Assembly: GCF_934561735.1 (NCBI RefSeq)
Contig: NZ_CAKTGT010000007.1
Span: 1 to 64,000 of the forward strand
Length of the DNA stretch: 64,000 nt
Direction: 5' to 3'
DNA from: an uncultured Eubacterium sp.
Lineage (GTDB): Bacteria > Bacillota > Clostridia > Oscillospirales > Acutalibacteraceae
Part shown: one piece after another, positions 25,217-35,023 of the stretch
Layout of the letters: the number at the start of each line of letters is the position of its first letter
How positions within the stretch are numbered: the stretch's first letter is position 1
Position numbers and translations under genes: made by a program
Notes under the pieces: generated by a model
Told to the model about the DNA's origin: nothing
Seen by the model: only the letters and a program-made list of their open reading frames with translations
The model's database searches: none

Positions 25217-26863
25217 ATGAATAATAAAGAAAAATATAATTTGTGGCTTACTTTTGATGAAAATACAAAAAAAGAACTTGAATCTGTCACCGATGAAAAG
25301 GAAATAGAGGATAGATTTTATAAAGATTTGGAATTCGGCACGGGCGGACTTCGCGGTATTATGGGTGCAGGAACAAATCGAATGAATTCGTATACGGTAG
25401 GCAGGGCGTCACTCGGATTTGCCAAATATTTGAAGGATAAGTATAACGGTGAAATCAGCGTTGCCATTGCATGCGATTCCCGTCTTAATTCAGGTGCGTT
25501 TGAGTGGGATAGTGCAAGAGTTTTTGCTTCTCAGGGCATTAAGGTTTATGCTTATGCCAAAATTGTTCCCGTTCCTATGCTTTCGTTTGCAACAAGATAT
25601 TTGCATTGCAACGCAGGTGTAATGATTACTGCATCTCATAATCCAAAGGAATATAACGGTTATAAGGCTTACGACAACACCGGCTGTCAGCTTTGCACCG
25701 ATGATGCAAAAGAAGTGCTCTCATACATCAATGCTATTGACGATTATTCATCTGTGTATAACGAAGTGAAAACTATTGAAGAATATATTGCCGACGGTAT
25801 GATTGTATGCGTTTATGAGGAGCTTTTTGATGAGTTTATCAAGGCTGTAAAAACTCAGTCGCTTTATAATGAGCAAAGCGAATTAAAGATTGTTTACACT
25901 CCGCTTCACGGCACCGGCAATCTTCCTGTTCGTAAAGTGCTCGAGGGCAAAACGGTTTATATCGTTTCCGAGCAGGAAAAACCGGACGGTAATTTCCCGA
26001 CGGTTGTTTCTCCAAATCCCGAGGACAGAAAGGCATTGACCCTCGGCATTGAACTTGCCAAAGAAAAGGATGCCGACATCGTTCTCGGTACAGACCCGGA
26101 TTGCGACAGAGTAGGCGTTGCCGTAAAACACAACGGCGAGTATGTTCTTTTAACAGGTAACCAAACGGGTGCACTTCTCGTCAACTTTGTGTTGACTATG
26201 AATAAGGACAGCCTTAATTCAAAATCAACTCTCGTAAAAACTATTGTAACTTCCGAACTCGGAGCAAATATCGGCAGAAAGTTCGGCTTGCAGGTTGATG
26301 AAACCTTAACAGGCTTTAAGTACATCGGTGATAAAATCAATAAGTATGAGGAAACGGGCGATAAGGAATTTGTTATCGGCTACGAGGAATCATACGGTTA
26401 TCTCGTCGGCACTCACGCAAGGGATAAGGACGGCGTTGTTTCTTCAATGCTTGTTTGCGAAATGGCGGCTTGGTACAAAAATCAAGGCAAAACCCTTGTT
26501 GACGGCCTTAATGATATTTATGACGAATACGGCTACTATCTTGATTATCTCGACAGCTTTGTGCTTAAAGGTAAGGACGGTGCCGATAAAATTCAAAATC
26601 TTATGGTGACATTTAGAGAAAAGGGCAAAAACCTTTTGCCTGATATTAAGGAAATCGTTGACTTCAAGGACGGTATCCGTGATTTGCCAAAGGAAAATGT
26701 GCTCAAGTATATTTTCACGGACGGTTCGTGGATGGCAGTTCGCCCAAGCGGTACAGAGCCAAAAATCAAGGTTTACTATTCAATCGTAGACCCCGATAAG
26801 AGCAATGCAAAGGCTCGCCTTGAAGAAATAAGACAAACAATTTCATCAATAATAAATGCGTAG
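25217..26863 (+). CDS. phosphoglucomutase/phosphomannomutase family enzyme
   Basis: 548 residues from 25217, since the upstream in-frame ATG (25205) overlaps the GGAGG that serves 25217. The phosphoserine loop is TASHNPKEYNGYK (Ser140), the metal loop DPDCDRVG, the sugar loop GYEESYGYLVG, and the phosphate-binding end RPSGTEPKIKVYY. Interconverts hexose 1- and 6-phosphates, linking glycan breakdown to glycolysis or cell-wall precursors. First in a run with a NifU-type gene and GH38 (8- and 12-base gaps). Confidence 0.92.
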   Translation: MNNKEKYNLWLTFDENTKKELESVTDEKEIEDRFYKDLEFGTGGLRGIMGAGTNRMNSYTVGRASLGFAKYLKDKYNGEISVAIACDSRLNSGAFEWDSARVFASQGIKVYAYAKIVPVPMLSFATRYLHCNAGVMITASHNPKEYNGYKAYDNTGCQLCTDDAKEVLSYINAIDDYSSVYNEVKTIEEYIADGMIVCVYEELFDEFIKAVKTQSLYNEQSELKIVYTPLHGTGNLPVRKVLEGKTVYIVSEQEKPDGNFPTVVSPNPEDRKALTLGIELAKEKDADIVLGTDPDCDRVGVAVKHNGEYVLLTGNQTGALLVNFVLTMNKDSLNSKSTLVKTIVTSELGANIGRKFGLQVDETLTGFKYIGDKINKYEETGDKEFVIGYEESYGYLVGTHARDKDGVVSSMLVCEMAAWYKNQGKTLVDGLNDIYDEYGYYLDYLDSFVLKGKDGADKIQNLMVTFREKGKNLLPDIKEIVDFKDGIRDLPKENVLKYIFTDGSWMAVRPSGTEPKIKVYYSIVDPDKSNAKARLEEIRQTISSIINA

Positions 26864-26871
26864 AGGTAACT

Positions 26872-27114
26872 ATGGATAGAGTACAGAAATATATAGAAAA
26901 TGTCCTTCAACCTAAAATTCAGGGTGACGGCGGCTGGATAGAGTTTGTTTCTCTTGACGGCAACGAACTTACCGTTATATTCAGGGGCGAATGTTCAAAA
27001 TGCCTTATCCTTGACAGATGCGTTGCTTGGATAAAGGAAGAAATCAAAAGAGATTGCAAAAAGACGGTTAACATTACCGCAATTCGCAAAAAACCGTATT
27101 TTCAGGATGTGTAA
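26872..27114 (+). CDS. NifU C-terminal-domain protein (Fe-S scaffold-like)
   Basis: 80 residues, a single NifU-like domain: VLQPKIQGDGGWIEFVSLDGNELTV then GECSKCLILDRC. The CxxC pair normally binds a transient [4Fe-4S] cluster, though here the usual Pro after the second Cys is Leu. Such stand-alone Nfu proteins deliver clusters to apo-enzymes. It sits between two carbohydrate enzymes with no obvious Fe-S client. RBS GAGGTAAC. Confidence 0.82.
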   Translation: MDRVQKYIENVLQPKIQGDGGWIEFVSLDGNELTVIFRGECSKCLILDRCVAWIKEEIKRDCKKTVNITAIRKKPYFQDV

Positions 27115-27126
27115 GGAGGACGCACT

Positions 27127-30051
27127 ATGGCACATATAAAGGTTGTTCGACGCTCTATGCGTCCCGAAGAGTGGACCGATTTGCGTTTCGGTTGGCTCAA
27201 AAGACATATTTATTCCTCAAAGTGGGAAATCACAAATTTGATGATTAAGGATGCCCGTCAGGTGTCCGAAATGGAGTTTGAATATTACAGCGATGAATAC
27301 AGACCGCTTCAAAAGGGCGATATGTATTTTACCCCTGACGGCACGGCATTTATCAAGGCTGATGTTGATATTCCAAAGGAACTTCAGGGCAAGGAACTTT
27401 GGCTTTCGCTCAAAACCGCTGCGGAAATCTGTGTTAAAGTCAACGGCAAATATGTCGGCGGCGTAGACCCTAACAGAGAGAGAATGCTCCTTTCTCCTTA
27501 TGTTGACGATACAAAAACGCTTCATTTTGATATGATGGGCTATAACCGCTCAAAGCCTGATGATGAGCGTAATCCCGAAAGTCTTTCGGTTCGCGGCTGC
27601 CGTCAGATTTTTGAGGGTGCATATATTTGCACGGTTAATCACGAAGTTCAGGACTTGGTATGGGATTTTGAACTTCTTTTGGATATTGCAAAATCCGATT
27701 TGTTTAATGAGGATTACCGTGATTTTCTTAATCGTGAACTTAACAACGCTATGAACTTCATTGATTTTGACAGTGATGAGCTTACAGGCGTTACGGAAGC
27801 TAAGAAATATGTAGACGAGGTTATCTACGCAAACGACACTTATAAGGGCACGGGTGATGTCGCACTTATCGCACACTCTCACCTTGACATTGCATATTAT
27901 TGGCGTAGAATTCACGCTGTTCAAAAGAATTTGCGTACTGTGCTCATTCAGCTTCGCCTTATGGATAAATATCCTGATTTTAAGTACACTCACACTCAAC
28001 CGTATGTGTACGAAACACTTGAAAAGTATTATCCCGATGTATTTAAGGAACTTCAGCAAAAGGTTAAAAACGGTCAGTTTGAGCCTGTCGGTGCAATGTA
28101 TGTTGAACCGGATTGTAATATTCCGTCTGCCGAAAGTCTTATCCGTCAATGCCTTTACGGTCAAAAAACTTATAAGCGAATGTTCGGCAAATATGTCAAC
28201 AACGCTTGGTTGCCTGATGTTTTCGGCAACAGCTGGATTATGCCGCAAATCCTTAAAAAGAGCGGTGTTGATTACTTTGTTTCAAACAAAATGTCAACTT
28301 GGAACGATACAAATCGTTTTCCTCATAATAACTTTATATGGAAGGGTATTGACGGCAGCAGCGTTTATGCCTGTGTTCCGCCTACCCATTTTATTACTTG
28401 GAATGCACCTTCTCAAATTCAGGAAAACTGGGAGGCTTATATAGATAAGGACCAAGGCGGTCAAACTATGAATATGTTCGGTTACGGTGACGGCGGTTCG
28501 GGCTGTACCGAAGAAATGATTGAGCTTATGCACCGCTTTGACAAACTTTCCGTTATGCCAAAATGCGAGCATATGGGCGGCGCAGAATTTCTTGAAAAGA
28601 ACCTTAAAGATAATAAAAATCTTCAAACTTGGGACGGCGAACTATACCTTGAAATGCACCGTGGCACGTTTACCACAAAAAGTAACTTGAAGCAAAAAAA
28701 CAGACAGCTTGAATTCAAATTCAGAACTGCCGAAATGCTATCTGTTCTTCGAGGTGAGGATAATCAAGGTCAAATCACCGAACTGTACAAAAAGTTCCTT
28801 GTCAATCAGTTCCACGACATTCTCCCGGGTTCTCATATTCACCCTGTTTATGAGGACGCAATGGCTGATTATACCGAAATTGAAACTGCTCTTGATGAAA
28901 TCATCGGCACAGGCTCAAAGTACTTCAATACCCTCAATTTTGAGAGAAATGCACTTGCTTTTGTGCCAAATAAAAACGGCTCTGCAACCCGTCACGGAGC
29001 AAAGGGAAATTGGCTTGTTCCGTCAATTTCTGCACTTTCGTCAAAGACCTTGCGTGCCGCAAAGCACAGCGATGATTGGTTTACTTATGAAAACGGCACA
29101 ATTACAACACCGTTTTATACCGCAAGCCTCAATTCCGACGGCTCTTTCTCATCACTTTTTGACAACGAACTTTGCAGAGAATGGACAGACGGTGACTTCA
29201 ATAAATTAAAGATTTATACCGACAATCCGGGTAACTACGACGCTTGGGATATTCTCCCTAACTATAAAGATAAGCAAATCGAAATCAAGGTTGACGAACC
29301 GCTTGCAATTTGCGAGCAGGACGGCGAGTGCGTAACTCTCAAAACCGTTTTGTCAACGGAAAAATCTTCGTGGACAATGCTTGTTCGTTTCTTCCGTCAA
29401 AGCAGGGGAATAGAGGTTGAAAATCAGGTTTCTTGGCACGAAAAGCACAGACTTGCAAAGGTTGAATTCACTTCAAATATCCTCACACGCAAGGCACTTT
29501 GTGACACATCGGCAGGCTTTATCGAGAGAGAAACCAATAAAAATACTTCGTGGCAGCAGGCAAGGTTTGAAACCTGTCATCACAAGTGGTGCGATATGTC
29601 GGAAACAGGTGCGGGTATTTCCCTTATCAACGAGGGTAAGTACGGCGTGGGTTTTGATGAAAATACAATGAGTCTTTCGCTTCTTCGTGCAACAATCCGC
29701 CCGGATGTAACTTCCGATATGGGCGAGCATGATTTTTGCTATATGATTATGCCTCATAGCGGTGACGCTGTTTCTGCCGATATAAACAAGATTGCACTTC
29801 AATACAATGTGCCGCTTGTAAAGGCTGATGTTGAGTGGAATTTGCCTACATTTGAACCGCTTTATCTTCAGGCTGTTAAAAAGTCTGAGGACGGCGATAT
29901 GACTGTTGTCAGATTGTCCGAGCAAAACGGTACAAGAGGTGAAATTAAACTCGACAGAACCGTTAAACTCCTCAATATGCTTGAAGAGAAAATCGGCGAA
30001 ACCGATACAATCAAGTATTCACCGTTTGAAATTATAACATTGGGAGTTTGA
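27127..30051 (+). CDS. alpha-mannosidase (GH38)
   Basis: 974 residues, no signal peptide, so cytosolic. The zinc-binding AHSHLDIAYYW gives His252 and Asp254; WLPDVFGNSW gives predicted nucleophile Asp364. The order of the domains is the GH38 order: N-terminal beta domain (1-240), catalytic (240-530) with NQFHDILPGSHIHPVY, then C-terminal beta-sandwiches. Hydrolyses alpha-mannosides from N-glycan or mannan fragments. RBS AAGGAGG. Overlaps no gene; the following small ORF starts 2 bases later. Confidence 0.92.
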   Translation: MAHIKVVRRSMRPEEWTDLRFGWLKRHIYSSKWEITNLMIKDARQVSEMEFEYYSDEYRPLQKGDMYFTPDGTAFIKADVDIPKELQGKELWLSLKTAAEICVKVNGKYVGGVDPNRERMLLSPYVDDTKTLHFDMMGYNRSKPDDERNPESLSVRGCRQIFEGAYICTVNHEVQDLVWDFELLLDIAKSDLFNEDYRDFLNRELNNAMNFIDFDSDELTGVTEAKKYVDEVIYANDTYKGTGDVALIAHSHLDIAYYWRRIHAVQKNLRTVLIQLRLMDKYPDFKYTHTQPYVYETLEKYYPDVFKELQQKVKNGQFEPVGAMYVEPDCNIPSAESLIRQCLYGQKTYKRMFGKYVNNAWLPDVFGNSWIMPQILKKSGVDYFVSNKMSTWNDTNRFPHNNFIWKGIDGSSVYACVPPTHFITWNAPSQIQENWEAYIDKDQGGQTMNMFGYGDGGSGCTEEMIELMHRFDKLSVMPKCEHMGGAEFLEKNLKDNKNLQTWDGELYLEMHRGTFTTKSNLKQKNRQLEFKFRTAEMLSVLRGEDNQGQITELYKKFLVNQFHDILPGSHIHPVYEDAMADYTEIETALDEIIGTGSKYFNTLNFERNALAFVPNKNGSATRHGAKGNWLVPSISALSSKTLRAAKHSDDWFTYENGTITTPFYTASLNSDGSFSSLFDNELCREWTDGDFNKLKIYTDNPGNYDAWDILPNYKDKQIEIKVDEPLAICEQDGECVTLKTVLSTEKSSWTMLVRFFRQSRGIEVENQVSWHEKHRLAKVEFTSNILTRKALCDTSAGFIERETNKNTSWQQARFETCHHKWCDMSETGAGISLINEGKYGVGFDENTMSLSLLRATIRPDVTSDMGEHDFCYMIMPHSGDAVSADINKIALQYNVPLVKADVEWNLPTFEPLYLQAVKKSEDGDMTVVRLSEQNGTRGEIKLDRTVKLLNMLEEKIGETDTIKYSPFEIITLGV

Positions 30052-30053
30052 TT

Positions 30054-30455
30054 ATGCCGACTTCGTTAACAGTAGGCATTGTTGTTGCCGTGATTATTGT
30101 TCTCGGAGTAATAGTATTCCCGATTGTCAATAAGCACCAACTAAAAAATATGCCTTATGACCAGCAGATAAGAATAATTATGAAAAGTGCCGATAAACTG
30201 CACTATTTTAAAAATATTTCAAACGGCACAAAAGGTACGCTGATTTATGTAAAAAATAAGCGTAAAATTCTTGCGTATCCGTGGGTGCTTATAGACGGTA
30301 AAATGCTTTGCACAAAGGCAAATCCGTTTGACAAATGGGATTATCCCGAAGAACAACCGCCTTTTACCGATGAAGAAGTGCAAACAGCACTTGAGGAGCT
30401 TGAAAAATACAATAAGCATTCCGCGGTAAAACTATATTTACAGGACACAAAATGA
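30054..30455 (+). CDS. hypothetical single-helix membrane protein
   Basis: 133 residues; ATG 30054 preferred because GGGAG (30042-30046) is well spaced, over a TTG at 30048. One N-terminal helix (about 5-27), then a soluble domain with YDQQIRIIMKSADKL, GTKGTLIYVKNKRKILAYPWVLIDGKMLC and FDKWDYPEEQPPFTDEEV. I do not recognise the family. Sits between GH38 and cca with 2-base gaps, so co-transcribed. Confidence 0.65.
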   Translation: MPTSLTVGIVVAVIIVLGVIVFPIVNKHQLKNMPYDQQIRIIMKSADKLHYFKNISNGTKGTLIYVKNKRKILAYPWVLIDGKMLCTKANPFDKWDYPEEQPPFTDEEVQTALEELEKYNKHSAVKLYLQDTK

Positions 30456-30456
30456 T

Positions 30457-31797
30457 ATGAATTTGCCAAATGACGCAAAAATGTTAATATCTCTGTTTGA
30501 GCAAAACGGTCACTCTGCCTACGCTGTGGGCGGTTGTGTCCGTGATGCTCTTATGGGCGTTGCCGAAAAAGATATTGACATAACCACATCTGCCACTCCT
30601 GAGCAGACAGAGCGGATTTTGGCAAACAACGGCATAAAGTTTATAGAAACAGGCATAAAGCACGGCACGGTTACGGCACTTGTTAAACACATTCCGTATG
30701 AGATAACCACATTTCGTACCGAGGGCAAGTATGCCGATAACCGCCACCCCGACAGCGTTAAGTTCGTTGATGATGTTAGGCTTGACCTTGCCCGCCGTGA
30801 CTTCACTATGAACGCAATTGCATATAACGACACGGTCGGTTTTGTTGATTGCTTCGGCGGTGTTGATGATATAAAAAACAAGATTATTCGTGCCGTCGGC
30901 AATCCGAACAAAAGGTTTGAAGAAGATGCACTCCGAATTATGCGTTGTATTCGCTTTGCTTCTGTTCTCGGTTTTGATGTTGAAGAACACACTGCAAAAG
31001 CCGTGCACGATAATAAAGAATTACTGAAAAATATTGCTGTTGAGCGTATTTATGTTGAGCTCGTTAAACTTCTAATGGGCAAAAATTGTGAGCGTGTTTT
31101 GCTGGAATACAAGGATGTAATCGGCGTGATTATTCCCGAACTTGTGCCGACTTTTGATTGCCGGCAGGTTAGCAAATGGCATATTTATGATGTTTACACC
31201 CATATTACAAAATCGGTTGCGGTTGCACCGAAAAAGGACTATATTCGTCTTGCACTTCTTTTTCACGATATAGCAAAGCCGCAAACCAAAACAACGGACG
31301 AAAACGGCAACGACCATTTTAAATTCCATGGCTTTGAGGGTGAAAAAATAACCGCAACGGTTCTCAAAAGGCTAAAGGTCAGCAACGATGTTTTCAACAA
31401 GGTCACAATGCTTGTAAAATATCACGATGACCACATCACAACAAAGCATAAGAATATCAAAAAATGGCTTCGTGTTTTCGGCGAGAATATGATTTTTGAT
31501 TATATAGATTTGAAAATTGCCGACCTTTCAACGCATAATCTCACCTATGCACAGGAGGAAATTGATACTCTTTACAAAATCAGAGAGATCACCGCACAGG
31601 TTATCGCATCGGGTGAGCCGTATCGGGTGAGCGACCTTGCAATTACCGGTAAGGATTTGATTGCACTCGGCTATCAAGGCCACGAAATCGCAGAAGAACT
31701 CGATTTTCTTGTAAAAATCGTATCGGGCGACCCTAATTGTAATACAAAAGAAAAACTAATTCGTCAGGCTGATATTGATAAATCATTAACTGATTAA
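30457..31797 (+). CDS. cca: CCA tRNA nucleotidyltransferase
   Basis: 446 residues. Nucleotidyltransferase head AYAVGGCVRDALMG with catalytic EKDIDITTSATPEQ, the RRDFTMNAIAYN motif for nucleotide selection, RFEEDALRIMRCIRFASVLGF, and an HD domain LALLFHDIAKPQ (phosphohydrolase-type). Adds or repairs the CCA end of tRNAs. The start is at 30457, 1 base after the previous stop; RBS is inside the upstream gene and weak. Confidence 0.93.
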   Translation: MNLPNDAKMLISLFEQNGHSAYAVGGCVRDALMGVAEKDIDITTSATPEQTERILANNGIKFIETGIKHGTVTALVKHIPYEITTFRTEGKYADNRHPDSVKFVDDVRLDLARRDFTMNAIAYNDTVGFVDCFGGVDDIKNKIIRAVGNPNKRFEEDALRIMRCIRFASVLGFDVEEHTAKAVHDNKELLKNIAVERIYVELVKLLMGKNCERVLLEYKDVIGVIIPELVPTFDCRQVSKWHIYDVYTHITKSVAVAPKKDYIRLALLFHDIAKPQTKTTDENGNDHFKFHGFEGEKITATVLKRLKVSNDVFNKVTMLVKYHDDHITTKHKNIKKWLRVFGENMIFDYIDLKIADLSTHNLTYAQEEIDTLYKIREITAQVIASGEPYRVSDLAITGKDLIALGYQGHEIAEELDFLVKIVSGDPNCNTKEKLIRQADIDKSLTD

Positions 31798-31798
31798 G

Positions 31799-31972
31799 GC
31801 TCCTCTTGTCGCAAGGGGAGCTGTCTGCATCTTGTATGCAGACTGAGGGGTTAACAACGCTTAATACCCGTAGGGGAGGATATCATCCTCCCGCAGGCTA
31901 ATTCGTCAAACTCTTTCAGACATAAAAAGCAACGCTTGACACCCGTAGGGGAGGATATTATCCTCCCTCAGA
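31799..31972 (+). repeat. intergenic repeat block (GGCTCC element plus two TAGGGG palindromes)
   Basis: GGCTCCTCTTG-TCG-CAAGGGGAGCTGTC (31799-31825) with a nested TGTCTGCAT...ATGCAGACTGAGGGG hairpin comes first. Then two copies of CCGTAGGGGAGGATAT..., at 31868-31896 and 31943-31971, 75 bases apart and sharing an upstream CAACGCTT. The palindrome is GGAGGATATTATCCTCC in the second; the first has C in place of one central T. Confidence 0.75.
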
Positions 31973-32034
31973 CGAACACAGACATACAAGCACAAACAAA
32001 AACTCTACGATACCGAAATATCGTAGAGTCATTT

Positions 32035-33216
32035 TTATTTTGTATAGAACAATGTTTCTCTCGGTGTCCGTGAAAATCTGTACACCGAATATTCAATTCC
32101 GAGTGCCAAATAAATACACAACGAACTTGAACCGCCTGCCGAGAATAAAGGGAGCGTGATACCGATACACGGCAAAAGCGACAGTTCCATGCCGACATTT
32201 ACAAGTATCTGTGCAAACAGCATAACTGCAATGCCTCCGCACATCAGGTATCCAACATTATCTCTTGCATTCATAGCGATTTTGATAACTCTCAAAACAA
32301 GGAAGAACAAAATCAGCAGGGCAGCCATTGTGCCCACAAATCCAAATTCTTCACCTGCAACGGTAAGCACCATATCGCTTTCGTTAACAGGAACCGCACC
32401 GCTTTGCGTCATATTTCCGTGCAAAAAGCCTTGCCCGAAAAGTCCGCCCGAACCCATTGCGATTTTGCCGTTTATTTGCTGATACATAGCGTCTGCGTAT
32501 TGTTCAGGGTAGAACAAAGCAACGATTCTCTGCCTTTGAATACCGTCAATTATACCCACTTTCCAAGCAACCGCAAAACCAACGAATATCGCACAAAAAC
32601 CTGCAATGAAGTATCCGATATTAACTCTTGACAGGAACAGCATACCGATGAACATAACGAGGAAAATAAGTGCCGAGCCTGCGTCACCCGTAAGCAGTAC
32701 AAGACCGACAGGAATTGCACCGTGGATTACAAGCGGAATAATCGTTTTCAGCTTATTTATTTTATCTCTGACCAAATCAAGATGGTAGGAAAACGAAATA
32801 ATAAATCCTACTTTCATCAGTTCTGACGGTTGAAAATAAAAGACTTTGAGGTCAATCCAGCATTTTGAATCGGGTCGTGATTCGGGTGCAACACCGAAGA
32901 AAAAAGTAAATATCATCAGCCCGACACAACCGGCGGCGACAATCGGCCACAACTTTGATATAACATCATAGTCGATGTTTGAAACTGCAATAGAAATAAC
33001 AAAGCCGATTATAATCGAAACAAGCATTGACCTTACATCACTTGATATAACTTTTCCGCCTGAAAGTGAAGAATACGATGCACTGTACACAAGCATAAGT
33101 CCGTAGATTGATGCCGCAAGTGCCGTAAACATAGTTAAAAAGTCCGTGCCTTTAATCATGTTCCATATTGAATTTCTCCGTTTTAATCTGCCGGAGTCAA
33201 CTGCTAAAGTTGCCAT
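32035..33216 (-). CDS. rodA: FtsW/RodA/SpoVE family peptidoglycan polymerase
   Basis: 393 residues, about ten membrane helices. Family signatures: VYSASYSSL near the first helices, YFQPSELMKVGFIIS, GDAGSALIFLVMFIGMLFLS, and NVGMELSLLPCIGITLPLFSAGGSSSLCIYLALG. A SEDS glycosyltransferase polymerising lipid II for elongation (RodA) or spore cortex (SpoVE). RodA is favoured but this is not certain without its partner PBP. RBS AAAGGAGGAG on the minus strand. Confidence 0.85.
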   Translation of the reverse strand: MATLAVDSGRLKRRNSIWNMIKGTDFLTMFTALAASIYGLMLVYSASYSSLSGGKVISSDVRSMLVSIIIGFVISIAVSNIDYDVISKLWPIVAAGCVGLMIFTFFFGVAPESRPDSKCWIDLKVFYFQPSELMKVGFIISFSYHLDLVRDKINKLKTIIPLVIHGAIPVGLVLLTGDAGSALIFLVMFIGMLFLSRVNIGYFIAGFCAIFVGFAVAWKVGIIDGIQRQRIVALFYPEQYADAMYQQINGKIAMGSGGLFGQGFLHGNMTQSGAVPVNESDMVLTVAGEEFGFVGTMAALLILFFLVLRVIKIAMNARDNVGYLMCGGIAVMLFAQILVNVGMELSLLPCIGITLPLFSAGGSSSLCIYLALGIEYSVYRFSRTPRETLFYTK

Positions 33217-33245
33217 CGCACTCCTCCTTTCGCAGTAATATATTT

Positions 33246-33274
33246 ATTATATTATGTATTCTCCTATTTTTCAA
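33246..33274 (-). promoter_or_regulatory. rodA promoter
   Basis: On the minus strand TTGAAA (33274-33269) and TATAAT (33251-33246) are 17 bases apart, 30 bases upstream of the rodA start. Divergent from the fhs promoter. Confidence 0.65.
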
Positions 33275-33295
33275 TATAAATAATAAATTTTTATG

Positions 33296-33324
33296 TTGGA
33301 ATGTTTTACAATATGTGTTATAAT
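33296..33324 (+). promoter_or_regulatory. fhs promoter
   Basis: TTGGAA (33296-33301) and TATAAT (33319-33324), 17-base spacer, with TGT just upstream of the -10. No folate riboswitch seen in the short leader. Confidence 0.65.
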
Positions 33325-33355
33325 ATATTGCACTAATACATATGGAGAGATTATT

Positions 33356-35023
33356 ATGCTCACAGATATTGAAATTGCTCAAAACGCAAAAATGAAGGAT
33401 ATTAACGAAATTGCCGCTTCTCTCGGCATTTCGTCTGATGAAATAGACCCTTACGGTCACTATAAAGCAAAAATTTCCGATTCTGTTATGGAAAGATTAA
33501 AGGATAAAAAGGACGGCAAACTTATTCTCGTAACCGCTGTAAATCCCACTCCGGCAGGTGAGGGCAAAACAACGGTTTCTATCGGCCTCGGCGAAGCTAT
33601 GAGTCAAATCGGCAAAAAAGCTATTATCGCACTTCGTGAGCCGTCACTCGGTCCTGTCTTTGGCATCAAAGGCGGTGCGGCAGGCGGCGGATATTCGCAG
33701 GTTGTGCCTATGGAGGATATCAATCTTCACTTCACAGGCGATATGCACGCAATCACATCGGCAAACAACTTGATGTGTGCAATGCTTGACAATTCTATTC
33801 AGCAGGGTAATGAACTCAATATTGACCCAAGAAGAATTCAGGTTAAGCGTTGCCTCGATATGAACGACCGTGCACTTCGTAATATTATCAATTCGCTTGG
33901 CGGCAAACTCAACGGTATTCCTCGTGAGGACCATTTTTGCATCACTGTTGCAAGCGAGGTTATGGCGATTCTTTGCCTTGCCTCCGATTTGTTTGATTTG
34001 AGAGAAAGACTCGGCAATATTCTTGTTGCTTACACATTTGACGGTCAGCCTGTTTATTGCAAGGACATCAAGGCAAACGGAGCAATGACTGTTCTCCTCA
34101 AGGAGGCTATCAAGCCAAATCTTATTCAAACTCTTGAAAATACGCCTGCAATTATGCACGGCGGTCCGTTTGCAAATATTGCACACGGCTGTAATTCCGT
34201 TCGTGCCACAAAAACAGCACTCAAACTTGCGGATTATACAATTACCGAAGCAGGTTTCGGCTCTGATCTCGGTGCTGAAAAGTTTATGGATATTAAGTGC
34301 CGTTTTGCCGGCTTAGCTCCGTCTTGCGTTGTTTTGGTTTCAACCGTTCGTTCAATGAAATATAACGGCGGCGTTGCAAAGGATGACCTCAAGGAAGAAA
34401 ATCTTGAAGCACTCAAAAAGGGTAGCGTAAACCTCGGTGCTCATATCGATAACCTTAAAAAATTCGGCGTTCCCGTTGTTGTTGCAATCAATCATTTCTA
34501 TGCCGATACCCAGGCAGAAATTGATTATATCGAGCAGTATTGCAAGGAAAAAGGCGCTGATTTTGCAGTAACCAAATGCTTTGCCGAGGGTGGCAAGGGC
34601 GGAACTGAGCTTGCTCAAAAGGTTGTTGAGGCTTGCGAAAAGGAAAATAACTTCCATTGCCTTTATGACCTTGATATGCCTGTTTATGAAAAAATCGAAA
34701 CCATAGCAAAAGAGATTTACGGTGCAGACGGCGTAGATTATACAAAAGAAGCAAAGACGGCTATTGATGAATTTGTTAAACTCGGTGCCGATAAAATGCC
34801 TGTTTGTATGGCAAAAACACAGTACAGTTTATCGGATAATCCAAAGCTTCTCGGTAAGCCGGAAAACTTCAGAATAACCGTTTCTTCGGCTTCTCTTTCA
34901 AACGGTGCCGGCTTCATCGTTTGTCAAACAGGTTCAATTATGACAATGCCGGGACTTTCAAAATCTCCTGCCGCTTACAGAATTGATATTGATGAAAACG
35001 GCAATACGGTAGGTCTTTTCTGA
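33356..35023 (+). CDS. fhs: formate-tetrahydrofolate ligase
   Basis: 555 residues from 33356 (RBS GGAGAG), the normal size. P-loop TPAGEGKTTVSIGLGEA, EPSLGPVFGIKGGAAGGGYSQVVPMEDINLHF, and DLRERLG are characteristic. ATP-dependent formation of 10-formyl-THF for one-carbon metabolism. Its stop overlaps the ATG of tsaE (TGATG). Confidence 0.97.
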   Translation: MLTDIEIAQNAKMKDINEIAASLGISSDEIDPYGHYKAKISDSVMERLKDKKDGKLILVTAVNPTPAGEGKTTVSIGLGEAMSQIGKKAIIALREPSLGPVFGIKGGAAGGGYSQVVPMEDINLHFTGDMHAITSANNLMCAMLDNSIQQGNELNIDPRRIQVKRCLDMNDRALRNIINSLGGKLNGIPREDHFCITVASEVMAILCLASDLFDLRERLGNILVAYTFDGQPVYCKDIKANGAMTVLLKEAIKPNLIQTLENTPAIMHGGPFANIAHGCNSVRATKTALKLADYTITEAGFGSDLGAEKFMDIKCRFAGLAPSCVVLVSTVRSMKYNGGVAKDDLKEENLEALKKGSVNLGAHIDNLKKFGVPVVVAINHFYADTQAEIDYIEQYCKEKGADFAVTKCFAEGGKGGTELAQKVVEACEKENNFHCLYDLDMPVYEKIETIAKEIYGADGVDYTKEAKTAIDEFVKLGADKMPVCMAKTQYSLSDNPKLLGKPENFRITVSSASLSNGAGFIVCQTGSIMTMPGLSKSPAAYRIDIDENGNTVGLF

